Assembly: GCF_024172165.1 (NCBI RefSeq)
Contig: NZ_JAMZEB010000002.1
Location: 2,377,501 to 2,441,500 of the forward strand
DNA length: 64,000 nt
Direction of reading: 5' to 3'
Origin: Nonomuraea thailandensis
GTDB taxonomy: Bacteria; Actinomycetota; Actinomycetes; Streptosporangiales; Streptosporangiaceae
The notes under the pieces were generated by a model. It searched no databases. It was not told the DNA's origin and saw only the letters and a program-made list of their open reading frames with translations. Made by a program: the position numbers and the translations under genes. This document shows, piece by piece, positions 33,621-40,976 of this stretch. Position 1 is the stretch's first letter. Every line of letters starts with the position of its first letter.

Positions 33621-34724
33621 ATGACGCAGACCCCCGAGCTCGGCCTCCGCGTACTCAACCGCACCACGCTGGAACGGCAGCTCCTGCTGAACCGGTCCGG
33701 GATGTCGGCCGCCCAGGCGGTCGAGCGCCTGGTGGCGGTGCAGGGCCAGGAGATCGACGCCCCCTACATCGGCCTGTGGACCCGCCTGGCCTCCTTCACC
33801 CAGGACGACCTCGCCACGCTCCTGTACGGCAGGCAGGTGGTGCGCGGCTCGCTGCTGCGCGGCACGCAGCACCTGACGCTGGCCGACGACTACGTGTGGA
33901 TCCGGCCGCTGGCGCAGGTGATCCTGTCGCGTACCCGGCAGGCGGCGTTCGGGCGGCTGATGCGCGAGGTGGACCTCGAGGAGCTGGCGGCGCTGGCGCG
34001 CGGCCACCTGGCCGGGCGCACGCTCACCCGCCCGCAGCTGCGCGACCTGCTTCGGGAGCGGTGGCCCGAGGTCGACCCGACGGCGCTGGGCTTCTCGGCG
34101 CAGGCGCTGGTGCCGGTCGTGCACACGCCGCCGAACGGGATCTGGGGCAAGGGCGGGCCGACGCCGTTCACGCTGGCGGAGGAGTGGCTGGGGCGGTCGC
34201 TGGAGCCGGCGCCGGCGGTCGAGCGGCTGGTGGCGCGGTACCTGGCGGCGTACGGGCCGGCGAGCGTGATGGACGTGCAGATGTGGTCGGGGCTGACGCG
34301 GCTGCGCGCCGTCATGGAGGCCATGCCCGGCCTCCGCCGTTATCACGATGTTTCCGGACGTGTCCTCTACGACCTGGCGGACGCGCCGCTCGCCGCCGAC
34401 GACACGCCCGCGCCCGTCCGCTTCCTGCCCTGGTTCGACAACCTCATCGTGGCCTACGCCGACCGGAGCCGGATGATGACCGCCGGGCAGCGCAGGGCGG
34501 TGTGCGTGGGGGCGGTCGTCTACCCCACCTTCCTCGTGGACGGAACTGTCGGTGGCGTGTGGGACCTTAAGCACGGCGTGCTGACGGTCGAGCCCTTTCA
34601 TCCGCTGCCGGATGAGGTGATGGGGGAGCTGGCCGCGGAGGGAGCGCGCCTGATGGCCTTCGCCGGGGTGGAGGAAGGGGAGATCGCATGGTTGCCGCCC
34701 GGCAGCTCCGTGACGGCCCCATGA
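33621..34724 (+). CDS. AlkZ-like (HTH_42) winged-helix DNA glycosylase, copy 2
   Basis: A 367-residue paralogue of the gene at 31102. LVAVQGQEIDAPYIGLWTR carries QxQ at Gln41 and Gln43, and VRFLPWFDNLIVAYADRSR matches the C-terminal beta-barrel. A 20-residue insert rich in Gly and Pro (THPPNGIWGKGGPTPF-like region near 170) replaces the linker of copy 1. It starts 16 bp after the WS/DGAT stop. The two copies may differ in adduct specificity; function inferred. Confidence 0.8.
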   Translation: MTQTPELGLRVLNRTTLERQLLLNRSGMSAAQAVERLVAVQGQEIDAPYIGLWTRLASFTQDDLATLLYGRQVVRGSLLRGTQHLTLADDYVWIRPLAQVILSRTRQAAFGRLMREVDLEELAALARGHLAGRTLTRPQLRDLLRERWPEVDPTALGFSAQALVPVVHTPPNGIWGKGGPTPFTLAEEWLGRSLEPAPAVERLVARYLAAYGPASVMDVQMWSGLTRLRAVMEAMPGLRRYHDVSGRVLYDLADAPLAADDTPAPVRFLPWFDNLIVAYADRSRMMTAGQRRAVCVGAVVYPTFLVDGTVGGVWDLKHGVLTVEPFHPLPDEVMGELAAEGARLMAFAGVEEGEIAWLPPGSSVTAP

Positions 34725-34910
34725 GGGGGCGCGGTGGCGTGTCCCGGTCACCGGCCGAGGCGGCCTGACGTGTGCGCCCGGCTGAGTGGAGCTCCCCTGA
34801 CTGCCCGGTGGAGCGGGCCCGGCGTGCGTGCCGAGTCCAGGGGGCGCGCGCCGCTTGCGCGGCGACGTGGGCTCGTCCGCTGGGCGCGCGGCAGGGCGGT
34901 GGCGGGGCGT

Positions 34911-35543
34911 TCAGCGGATGGCGTAAGCGCCGATGGCGGGCTCCAGCAGGTCGAAGACCCGGCGTGCCATGGCGCCGAGCGCGGCGGCGATGCCGTCCTC
35001 GTCCACCTCGCCCGCCAGCATGCGGGCCTGCAGCTCACGGAAGAGCAGCCGGTCCGCCGCCGCGAGCTGCGCGGCCACGGCCCGCGCGGCGACCGGATCC
35101 CCCGGCGCCTCCTGTACGAGATGCCGGGCCAGGGCCTCCTCGCGCTGGTCGTGCAGGTCACGCAGGCGCGCCACCAGGGTGGGGCTGTCGGCGACCATCC
35201 GGGCGAAATCGCGCCCGGTGAAGCCGATGACCGGGTCGCGCCGCTCCAGCGCCGCCAGATACGCCCCCCGCACGGCTCCGAGCGCCGACTCCCCGGCCGG
35301 GCGGCGCGCGACCGTCTCCGCCAGGCCCGCCGCGAACTCCTCGTGGTGGTCGAGTGCCAGGTCCTCCTTGCGCGGGAAGTAGTTGGTCACGGTCATCTTG
35401 GCGACCCGGGCGGCGGCGGCGATGTCGGCGATCGTCGTCCGGTCGAAGCCACGTTCCAGGAACAGTTGGGTAGCGTGGTCAGAGATGGCCTGCCGAGTCT
35501 CTCGCTTCTTCTGTTCCCTCAACCCCAAGGTGTCGGTGCTCAT
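34911..35543 (-). CDS. TetR-family regulator divergent from a sigma factor
   Basis: A 210-residue TetR protein. HTH residues about 12-58: ETRQAISDHATQLFLERGFD, TTIADIAAAARVAKMTVTNY, FPRKEDL. C-terminal domain resembles the MftR-like TetR_C17 type (RDFARMVADSPTLVARLRDL). ATG 35543 is preferred to the in-frame ATG 35561. The 131-bp gap to the sigma gene holds two TTAGGT-N3-ACCTAA-like palindromes, so this protein probably represses itself and the sigma factor. Confidence 0.85.
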   Translation of the reverse strand: MSTDTLGLREQKKRETRQAISDHATQLFLERGFDRTTIADIAAAARVAKMTVTNYFPRKEDLALDHHEEFAAGLAETVARRPAGESALGAVRGAYLAALERRDPVIGFTGRDFARMVADSPTLVARLRDLHDQREEALARHLVQEAPGDPVAARAVAAQLAAADRLLFRELQARMLAGEVDEDGIAAALGAMARRVFDLLEPAIGAYAIR

Positions 35544-35565
35544 GGCCCTAGTCTTCCACAAAAAG

Positions 35566-35580
35566 TTAGGTTCGACCTTA
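35566..35580. promoter_or_regulatory. TetR operator, copy 1 (TTAGGTTCGACCTTA)
   Basis: A 15-bp imperfect palindrome 22 bp upstream of the TetR start; differs by two bases from copy 2, whose centre is exactly 50 bp away. Confidence 0.65.
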
Positions 35581-35608
35581 TTTTAGGTTGACTCTCTGCT
35601 AGAGGATA

Positions 35609-35637
35609 CCTAAAGTTAGGTGCGACCTAAACTTAGG
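35609..35637. promoter_or_regulatory. TetR operator, copy 2 (perfect TTAGGT-GCG-ACCTAA core)
   Basis: The core at 35616-35630 is a perfect 6-3-6 palindrome. It is embedded in a wider dyad with CCTAAAGTTAGG to its left and CCTAAACTTAGG to its right, enough for two dimers. It lies 38 bp before the sigma-factor start, where it would block that promoter. Confidence 0.7.
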
Positions 35638-35674
35638 CCGCCGTCCATCATCCAAAGCGAGCGAGGAGAGAGTT

Positions 35675-36655
35675 TTGTCCCAAGCAGCAGAGGTTCTCGA
35701 ACTGGACGACACCAGCGCTGAGGCAGGCGCCGACGGTGGCGCGGCCGTCGGCGCCGACTCGGTCAAGGCCTACCTGAAGGAGATCGGCCGCGTGCCCCTG
35801 CTCACCGCCGAGCAGGAGATCGACCTCGCCAAGCGCATCGAGGCAGGGCTGTTCGCCAGGGAACGGCTCGACACCGAACCAGCGCTTTCCGGCCAGTTGC
35901 GCGCCGATCTGGAGTGGATCGCCGACGACGGCCTGCGTGCCAAGCGCCGCATGCTGGAGGCCAACCTGCGGCTGGTGGTCTCGATCGCCAAGCGCTACAC
36001 CGGTCGCGGCATGCTCTTCCTGGACCTGATCCAGGAGGGGAACCTGGGGCTGATCCGGACGATCGAGAAGTTCGACTACCAGCTCGGCTACAAGTTCTCC
36101 ACGTACGCCACCTGGTGGATCAAGCAGGCCATCACCCGCGCCATGGCCGACCAGGCGCGGACGATCCGCATCCCCGTCCACATGGTGGAGCTGATCAACA
36201 AGGTCGCGCGGGTGCAGCGGCGGCTGCAGAGCGACCTCGGGCGCGAGCCCACCCCCGAGGAGATCGCCAAGGAGAGCGAGCTCGAGGTCGAGCGCGTCAT
36301 CGAGGTCCAGCGGTACGGGCGCGAGCCGATCTCCCTGCACACGCCGCTGGGGGAGGAGGGCGACAGCGAGTTCGGCGACCTCATCGAGGACACCGAGGCG
36401 GTCTCGCCGGCGGACGCGGTCTCGTTCACGCTGCTCCAGCAGCAGCTACGGGCCCTGCTCGACCAGCTCTCCGAGCGCGAGGCGGGCGTGATCAGCATGC
36501 GGTACGGCCTCACGGACGGCAAGCCCATGACGCTGGACGAGATCGGCCGCATCTACGGCGTCACCCGCGAGCGCATCCGCCAGATCGAGGCCAAGACCAT
36601 GTCCAAGCTCCGCCACCCGTCCCGCTCCCTGGCCCTGCGCGAATACCTGAGCTGA
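35675..36655 (+). CDS. Group-2 sigma-70 factor (HrdB-related, no region 1.1)
   Basis: A 326-residue primary-like sigma factor. Region 1.2: [20 protein letters not shown] near 29-48. Regions 2.1-2.4: [40 protein letters not shown], and [18 protein letters not shown]. Region 3: [19 protein letters not shown]. Region 4.2: [20 protein letters not shown]. It recognises ordinary -10/-35 promoters but lacks the long acidic N-terminus of HrdB. TTG 35675 has a strong GAGGAGAG site. It appears to be controlled by the divergent TetR, which is unusual for this sigma group. Confidence 0.92.
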   Translation: MSQAAEVLELDDTSAEAGADGGAAVGADSVKAYLKEIGRVPLLTAEQEIDLAKRIEAGLFARERLDTEPALSGQLRADLEWIADDGLRAKRRMLEANLRLVVSIAKRYTGRGMLFLDLIQEGNLGLIRTIEKFDYQLGYKFSTYATWWIKQAITRAMADQARTIRIPVHMVELINKVARVQRRLQSDLGREPTPEEIAKESELEVERVIEVQRYGREPISLHTPLGEEGDSEFGDLIEDTEAVSPADAVSFTLLQQQLRALLDQLSEREAGVISMRYGLTDGKPMTLDEIGRIYGVTRERIRQIEAKTMSKLRHPSRSLALREYLS

Positions 36656-37038
36656 CCGCCCACCCGAGCGCCACGCGCCGGCCGCGTAAGCCGGACGGGT
36701 GCCCGGGCCGGTCCCTACCCGCGCCGGGTGGTCGCGCGAGGCAGGCCGCCACCTGCGCCAGGCGATGCGTTGGACAGGCAGGCGCCAGAGGCGGGTTGCC
36801 ACGCCAGGCGGGCTGCCACGTCGGCCAGGTCGCCACGCCAGGCAGGCGGTCGCCTGAGCCGGGGCCGCAGCCCCGCATGCGCCCGATGAGGGCCTCCGCC
36901 ATCACCCTCCCCTCACCCCCGCAGGGCAGCGGAGGAGGAGGGCAGGCGGTGGGGGGACAGAAAGGCTGCGCAAACGGGAAATCAAGAGTGTCGCGACAGC
37001 CCTATGGCCGGCCGCACCCCTGACCTACATTCCAAGGC
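36656..37038. other. Gene-free stretch with imperfect GCCACGCCAGGC repeats
   Basis: 383 bp between the sigma factor and the methyltransferase gene. GCCACGCCAGGC occurs twice (starting at 36799 and 36833) within a Gly/Cys-like GC-rich block at about 36731-36860 with several related GCCAGGC words. Short open frames exist on both strands but lack ribosome sites and normal codon use. No hairpin terminator for the sigma gene was recognised. Confidence 0.5.
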
Positions 37039-37806
37039 GTGAAACGCTCCCGATCGAGCCTCGTCCACCAAGCGACGTACGCCGTCAAGAACCCACACAA
37101 GATCATCCCCCACCTGCGGCGCCTGGCCCGCGACACGTGGTTCAGGCTGCGTACGCGGGACCACATCGGCTACTACAGGGCCGTCATGAAGTCCGACACG
37201 GCCCGCGACCCCGAGGGCGCCGTCGGCTCCCACACCCACAAGCGGTGGCTGGCGCTGGGCCGCATGCAGTTCGACTACCTGGTGGAGCACGGCCTGAAGC
37301 CGGAATGCCGGATGCTGGAGATCGGCTGCGGCAACCTGCGGGCCGGTCGCCTGTTCATCGACTACCTGCACACCGGCAACTACTACGGCATCGACATCTC
37401 GCCCGACATCCTCATGGCCGCCCAGAACACGATCCTCCAGCACGGCCTGGCGGACAAGCTGCCCTACCTCACTCCCGTACGCGACCTGCGCTTCGCCTTC
37501 CTGCCCGACGAGCACTTCGACGTCGTGCACGCGCACAGCGTCTTCTCGCACTCCCCGCTGGACGTGATCGAGGAGTGCTTCGCCCACGTGGGCAGGGTCA
37601 TGAAGCCCGGCGGGTGGTTCGACTTCACCTTCGACCGCACCGAGGGCAGGGAGCACCAGGTTCTGCGGGAGGACTTCTACTACCGCACCGAGACGCTCGT
37701 CGCGCTGGCCGGCAGGCACGGCTTCGACGCCACGTTCATGGACGACTGGGAACGGCTGCCGCACAAGCAGTCGAAGCTCCGCCTCACCAAGCGGCCACCC
37801 GCCTAG
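37039..37806 (+). CDS. Class I SAM-dependent methyltransferase
   Basis: A 255-residue methyltransferase of the Methyltransf_11/25 group. SAM motif I is MLEIGCGNLRAGRLF near residue 94, the acidic end of strand 2 is YYGIDISPDIL near 121, motif IV is HFDVVHAHSVFSHS near 160, and GRVMKPGGWFDFTF follows. An N-terminal 60-residue basic segment (KRSRSSLVHQATYAVKNPHK) precedes the domain. GTG 37039 is the only upstream start in a fitting position. Substrate unknown; monocistronic and convergent with the next gene. Confidence 0.83.
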   Translation: MKRSRSSLVHQATYAVKNPHKIIPHLRRLARDTWFRLRTRDHIGYYRAVMKSDTARDPEGAVGSHTHKRWLALGRMQFDYLVEHGLKPECRMLEIGCGNLRAGRLFIDYLHTGNYYGIDISPDILMAAQNTILQHGLADKLPYLTPVRDLRFAFLPDEHFDVVHAHSVFSHSPLDVIEECFAHVGRVMKPGGWFDFTFDRTEGREHQVLREDFYYRTETLVALAGRHGFDATFMDDWERLPHKQSKLRLTKRPPA

Positions 37807-37849
37807 GCTCCGGCGTACGGCGATCCACCGGTGGGGGCGGGCCCGGCGG

Positions 37850-38593
37850 CTACTTGCCCACCTCGCGCCAGAACTCCTCCAGCCTCGCCGCCCCCGCCGC
37901 CGGATCCTGCAGCATCCACCAGTGGCCGAGCCCGGGCAGGCCGGCCACCGCCGCGCCCGCCCTGGCCGCGCTCGCCCGCGCCACGTCCGCAGCCAGGTAC
38001 GGATCCTCGGAAGGCACCAGCGCCAGCCCCGGCACCGGAATGCCGGTGAACGCCGGCGACCACTCCTCCGCCACCCGCACCGCGGACCGGTAGAGGGCCA
38101 GGATGCTCTCGCCCATCTCCCTGTCCACCGCGCCGGCGATAGCCGCCACGTGCTCGCGCGGCACGCCGATCCCTCCGAACGCCTCCGCCCGCGCCTCGGC
38201 CGGCATCGCCGTGAGCTGCTCGAAGAACTGCTCGCCGGCGCCCGGCGTCTGCCACAGCCGGGCGGCGTCGTGCCAGCGGAAGCCGGGATGGGCCAGGCCG
38301 GGGGCGTCGGTGACCCAGGAGCGGACGAGCTCGGGCTGCAGGCTGACCAGCCGCACCACCAGGCCGCCGCCCCAGTCGTGGCCGACGAGGTCGATCTCGT
38401 CGTCGCCCATCGACTCCAGCTCGGCGGCCAGCCAGGCCACGTACTCCTCCTTCGTCGAGCCGAACCCCTCGGGCCGCGGGCAGCCGAAGCCGGGCAGCCG
38501 CAGCGCGCGCACGTCCTGCCGTCGCAGGGCAGCGCGCAGCGGGTCCCAGACGGCCGGCGTCTCGGGGACGCCGTGAACCAGCACAACGGTCAT
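37850..38593 (-). CDS. Alpha/beta hydrolase (epoxide-hydrolase/haloalkane-dehalogenase-like)
   Basis: A 247-residue hydrolase. Oxyanion HGVPETPAVWDPL at residues 7-19; the nucleophile elbow reads LVGHDWGGGLVVR near 72, with Asp as nucleophile (GHDWG), typical of epoxide hydrolases and dehalogenases rather than Ser esterases; the catalytic His is in LGHWWMLQDP near 225. An acid at PSEDPYLA supports the relay. Soluble; no operon partner. The adenosine deaminase gene is divergent 92 bp away. Confidence 0.83.
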   Translation of the reverse strand: MTVVLVHGVPETPAVWDPLRAALRRQDVRALRLPGFGCPRPEGFGSTKEEYVAWLAAELESMGDDEIDLVGHDWGGGLVVRLVSLQPELVRSWVTDAPGLAHPGFRWHDAARLWQTPGAGEQFFEQLTAMPAEARAEAFGGIGVPREHVAAIAGAVDREMGESILALYRSAVRVAEEWSPAFTGIPVPGLALVPSEDPYLAADVARASAARAGAAVAGLPGLGHWWMLQDPAAGAARLEEFWREVGK

Positions 38594-38685
38594 GATCCGC
38601 TCCTCCCTCCAAGGGCCCCGTCTGCGACCGTACGTCCGGAAATCGAGCTGCGGGCGGTCCGGGCGGCCCCTTAAGGTGGTCGCAC

Positions 38686-39645
38686 GTGAGAGACGTACGG
38701 ACGTTGCCCAAGGCCCACCTGCACGTGCACCTGGAGAGCACCGTACGGCCGGGGACCGTGCGCGAGTGGGGCGGCCCGCCGGAGCCCGACGGAGGTTTCA
38801 CCACCTTCAGGCAGTTCGCCGACCAGCGGGCCAGGGTGCGCGAGCTGCTGACCACGGCCGATCGGTTCCGCCGGGTCGCCGTGGAGTTCTGCGCCGACGA
38901 GGCGGCCCAGGGCACCCGGTACGTCGAGGTCACGTTCACGGCGGCCTCGCACGGCGAGCGCGTCGGGGATCCGGAGATGCCGCTGGAGGCGGTGCTCGAC
39001 GGGCTGGCCGAGGGGCAGGCCAGGCACGGGATCGAGTGCCGGGTGCTGCTCGACCACTCCAGGCGGCGGCCGGTGGAGCGGATGTGGCAGACGTACAAGC
39101 TGGCCCTGCGCCACGAGCGGGTGATCGGCATCGGCCTGGCGGGTGACGAGAGCTACCCGCTGGCGCCGTTCGCGCAGGTGTGCGACGCGGCCAGGGACGC
39201 CGGGCTGCACCTGGTGCACCACGCGGGGGAGGCGGCGGGCGCCGGCAGCATCCGGGAGGCGATCGAGCTGGGGCACACCGAGCGGCTCGGGCACGGCATC
39301 CGGGTGCTCGACGACGCCGCGCTGGTGGCCGAGGTGCGCGAGCGGGGGCTCCCACTGGAGGTCTGTCCCTCGTCGAACGTGCTGCTCGGGCTCGTGCCGT
39401 CGCTGGCCGAGCATCCGCTGCCCCGGCTGCGGGAGGCGGGGCTGGCCGTCACGGTCAACACGGACGGGGAGACGGCGCTGGCGGCGGAGTACCTGCGGTT
39501 GCGGGAGGTCTTCGGCTACGGGGACGCGGAGCTCGCGGCGTTCGCCACGGCGTCGATCGACGCGTCGTTCGCGCCGGAGCAACTGAAGGCCCGGCTCAGG
39601 GCGGACGTCGCCGCCTGGCTCGCGACCCCGCCCGCCTCCTCGTGA
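38686..39645 (+). CDS. Adenosine deaminase family protein
   Basis: A 319-residue TIM-barrel deaminase. Metal His pair HVHLES near residue 14 (HLHVHLE), active-site HHAGEAAGA near 182, ERLGHGIRV near 203, CPSSNVLLG near 228 and NTDGETAL near 262, where the Asp binds zinc. The family norm is NTDDP; here the second Asp is replaced by Gly, so adenine or another purine/pterin substrate is possible. GTG 38686 is the start. It hydrolyses adenosine to inosine if the standard assignment holds. Followed by TIGR02569 after 28 bp, probably one transcript. Confidence 0.82.
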   Translation: MRDVRTLPKAHLHVHLESTVRPGTVREWGGPPEPDGGFTTFRQFADQRARVRELLTTADRFRRVAVEFCADEAAQGTRYVEVTFTAASHGERVGDPEMPLEAVLDGLAEGQARHGIECRVLLDHSRRRPVERMWQTYKLALRHERVIGIGLAGDESYPLAPFAQVCDAARDAGLHLVHHAGEAAGAGSIREAIELGHTERLGHGIRVLDDAALVAEVRERGLPLEVCPSSNVLLGLVPSLAEHPLPRLREAGLAVTVNTDGETALAAEYLRLREVFGYGDAELAAFATASIDASFAPEQLKARLRADVAAWLATPPASS

Positions 39646-39673
39646 CCGCTGGGCCGCCGCAGGCGGGCTCGCC

Positions 39674-40504
39674 ATGAGCGCCGCGCACCGGGCCCTCCCG
39701 GCAGAGGACAGGCCGCCGCCTGCCGGTGTCCTGGACGCCTACGGGGTGACGGCGGCCGAGCCGGTCTGGATGGGAGGCGCGTGGCGGGCCGGGAACCTGG
39801 TGCTCAAGAGGGTCGGGTTCCTGCCGGAAGCTCGGTGGCGGGCCGGGGTGCTCGCCGCCCTGCCCCCCTCGCCCGCGTTCCGGGTGCCTCGTCCGGTGGC
39901 GGGGGCGGACGGTGCGTGGGTGACGCGGGGCTGGGAGGCGTACCGGCTGGTGCCCGGAGAGCCGGACGTGCGCAGGCAGGACGAGGTGCTGCGCGCCGCC
40001 GCCGCCTTCCACGAGGCGGTCGCGCACCTGCCCCGCCCCGCCTTCCTGGACGTGCGCGACGATCCCTGGTCGCGCGGCGACCGGGTGGCGTGGGAGGAGC
40101 TGCCGGCCCCGTCCGATGCGGCGGGGCTGCTGGAGCCGCTCCTCCGGGTGCGGCGCCCGGTCGAGCTCCCCTCGCAGGCCGTGCACGGGGACCTGCCGGG
40201 CAACGTGCTGTTCGCCGCCGGGCTGCCGCCGGCGATCATCGACTGGCCGCTCTACTGGCGGCCACCGTCGTGGGCGGCGGCGGTCGCGGTCGCCGACGCC
40301 CTGTGCTGGTACGGCGCCTCGCCCGCGCTGGCCGCCCGCTGGGCGCACCTGCCGGAGTGGGGCCAGATGCTGGTACGGGCGCTGATCTACCGGATCGTCA
40401 CCCACGACACGGCACACGGCCCGGCCGGCTGGACCTCCGACCAGGTCACGGCCTACCGGCCCGCCATCGAGGTCGCGACCGCGTACGCCGAGGAAGGCCC
40501 CTGA
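39674..40504 (+). CDS. TIGR02569 family protein (phosphotransferase-like)
   Basis: A 276-residue actinobacterial protein of family TIGR02569, related to APH kinases. Visible: GGAWRAGNLVLKRVG near residue 34 (lysine strand), AVHGDLPGNVLF near 170 in place of the HGDLxxxN catalytic loop, and AIIDWPLYWRP near 184 for the metal Asp. Function unknown. The gene is followed by a 39-bp tandem duplication. Confidence 0.8.
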   Translation: MSAAHRALPAEDRPPPAGVLDAYGVTAAEPVWMGGAWRAGNLVLKRVGFLPEARWRAGVLAALPPSPAFRVPRPVAGADGAWVTRGWEAYRLVPGEPDVRRQDEVLRAAAAFHEAVAHLPRPAFLDVRDDPWSRGDRVAWEELPAPSDAAGLLEPLLRVRRPVELPSQAVHGDLPGNVLFAAGLPPAIIDWPLYWRPPSWAAAVAVADALCWYGASPALAARWAHLPEWGQMLVRALIYRIVTHDTAHGPAGWTSDQVTAYRPAIEVATAYAEEGP

Positions 40505-40521
40505 GCGGCGGGCCGAACGAG

Positions 40522-40599
40522 GCGCGAGCCTGTACGCCCTGTCCAGGACACCGTGAAGTAGCGCGAGCCTGCACGCCCCGTCCAGGACACCGTGAACAG
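40522..40599 (+). repeat. 39-bp tandem duplication carrying a GTG start
   Basis: Two 36-bp copies (40522-40557 and 40561-40596, 34 of 36 identical) repeat with a 39-bp period. Each ends in CACCGTGAA; in the first copy GTG AAG TAG stops at once, in the second the GTG opens the SnoaL-like ORF. Confidence 0.9.
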
Positions 40600-40918
40600 G
40601 TCCGTAGCAGCCGGTCCAAGGGACGCCATCACCCGCTTCCTGGCCGTCGACTTCCACCGCCTGTTCGTGGCGGACGTGTCGCTGGACTTCCGCGGCTTCT
40701 ACGCCGACGGCGACGTGGTGGTCGTGGCGGAGACCATGACGGCCACGCCGGCCGGCGGCAACCCCTACCGCAACGACTGCTGCTTCGTCTTCGAGCTGCG
40801 CGACGGCCCGATCCACCGCGTACGCGAGTACATGGACACGGCCGCCGGCCACCGCATGCTGAGCGGGGGCACGACCGGCGCCCCCGCTCAGGCCGTCACG
40901 GGCGGGCGGTCCGGATGA
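40592..40918 (+). pseudogene. N-terminally truncated SnoaL/NTF2-like protein
   Basis: A 108-codon ORF whose residues about 8-90 resemble only the second half of a SnoaL-like (NTF2-fold) protein: AITRFLAVDFHRLF, FRGFYADGDVVVVAETMTAT, NDCCFVFELRDGPIHRVREY, MDTAAGHRM. The first 45-50 residues of the fold (the long helices and first strand) are missing. Its GTG lies in a tandem duplication, and its 3' end falls inside a duplicated piece of the GH42 gene end. It is probably a relic, though an expressed half-domain cannot be ruled out. Confidence 0.55.
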
Positions 40919-40976
40919 CCGCCGCGCCCGTGGCCTCGCCCGTTACGCGCGGGCGATCTGGATGACCGCCGCGCCC
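40894..40976. repeat. 47-bp period duplication of the GH42 gene 3' end
   Basis: Two 36-bp copies, 40894-40929 and 40941-40976, agree at 32 of 36 bases. On the minus strand both encode AAVI-xx-AR followed by a stop: AAVIQIARA is the true GH42 end and AAVIRTARP is an extra copy beyond its stop. Confidence 0.85.

Noticed and set aside
36656..37038. Short open frames after the sigma factor (up to about 118 codons)
   Set aside because: No ribosome sites, no families and irregular codon use in a repeat-rich stretch.
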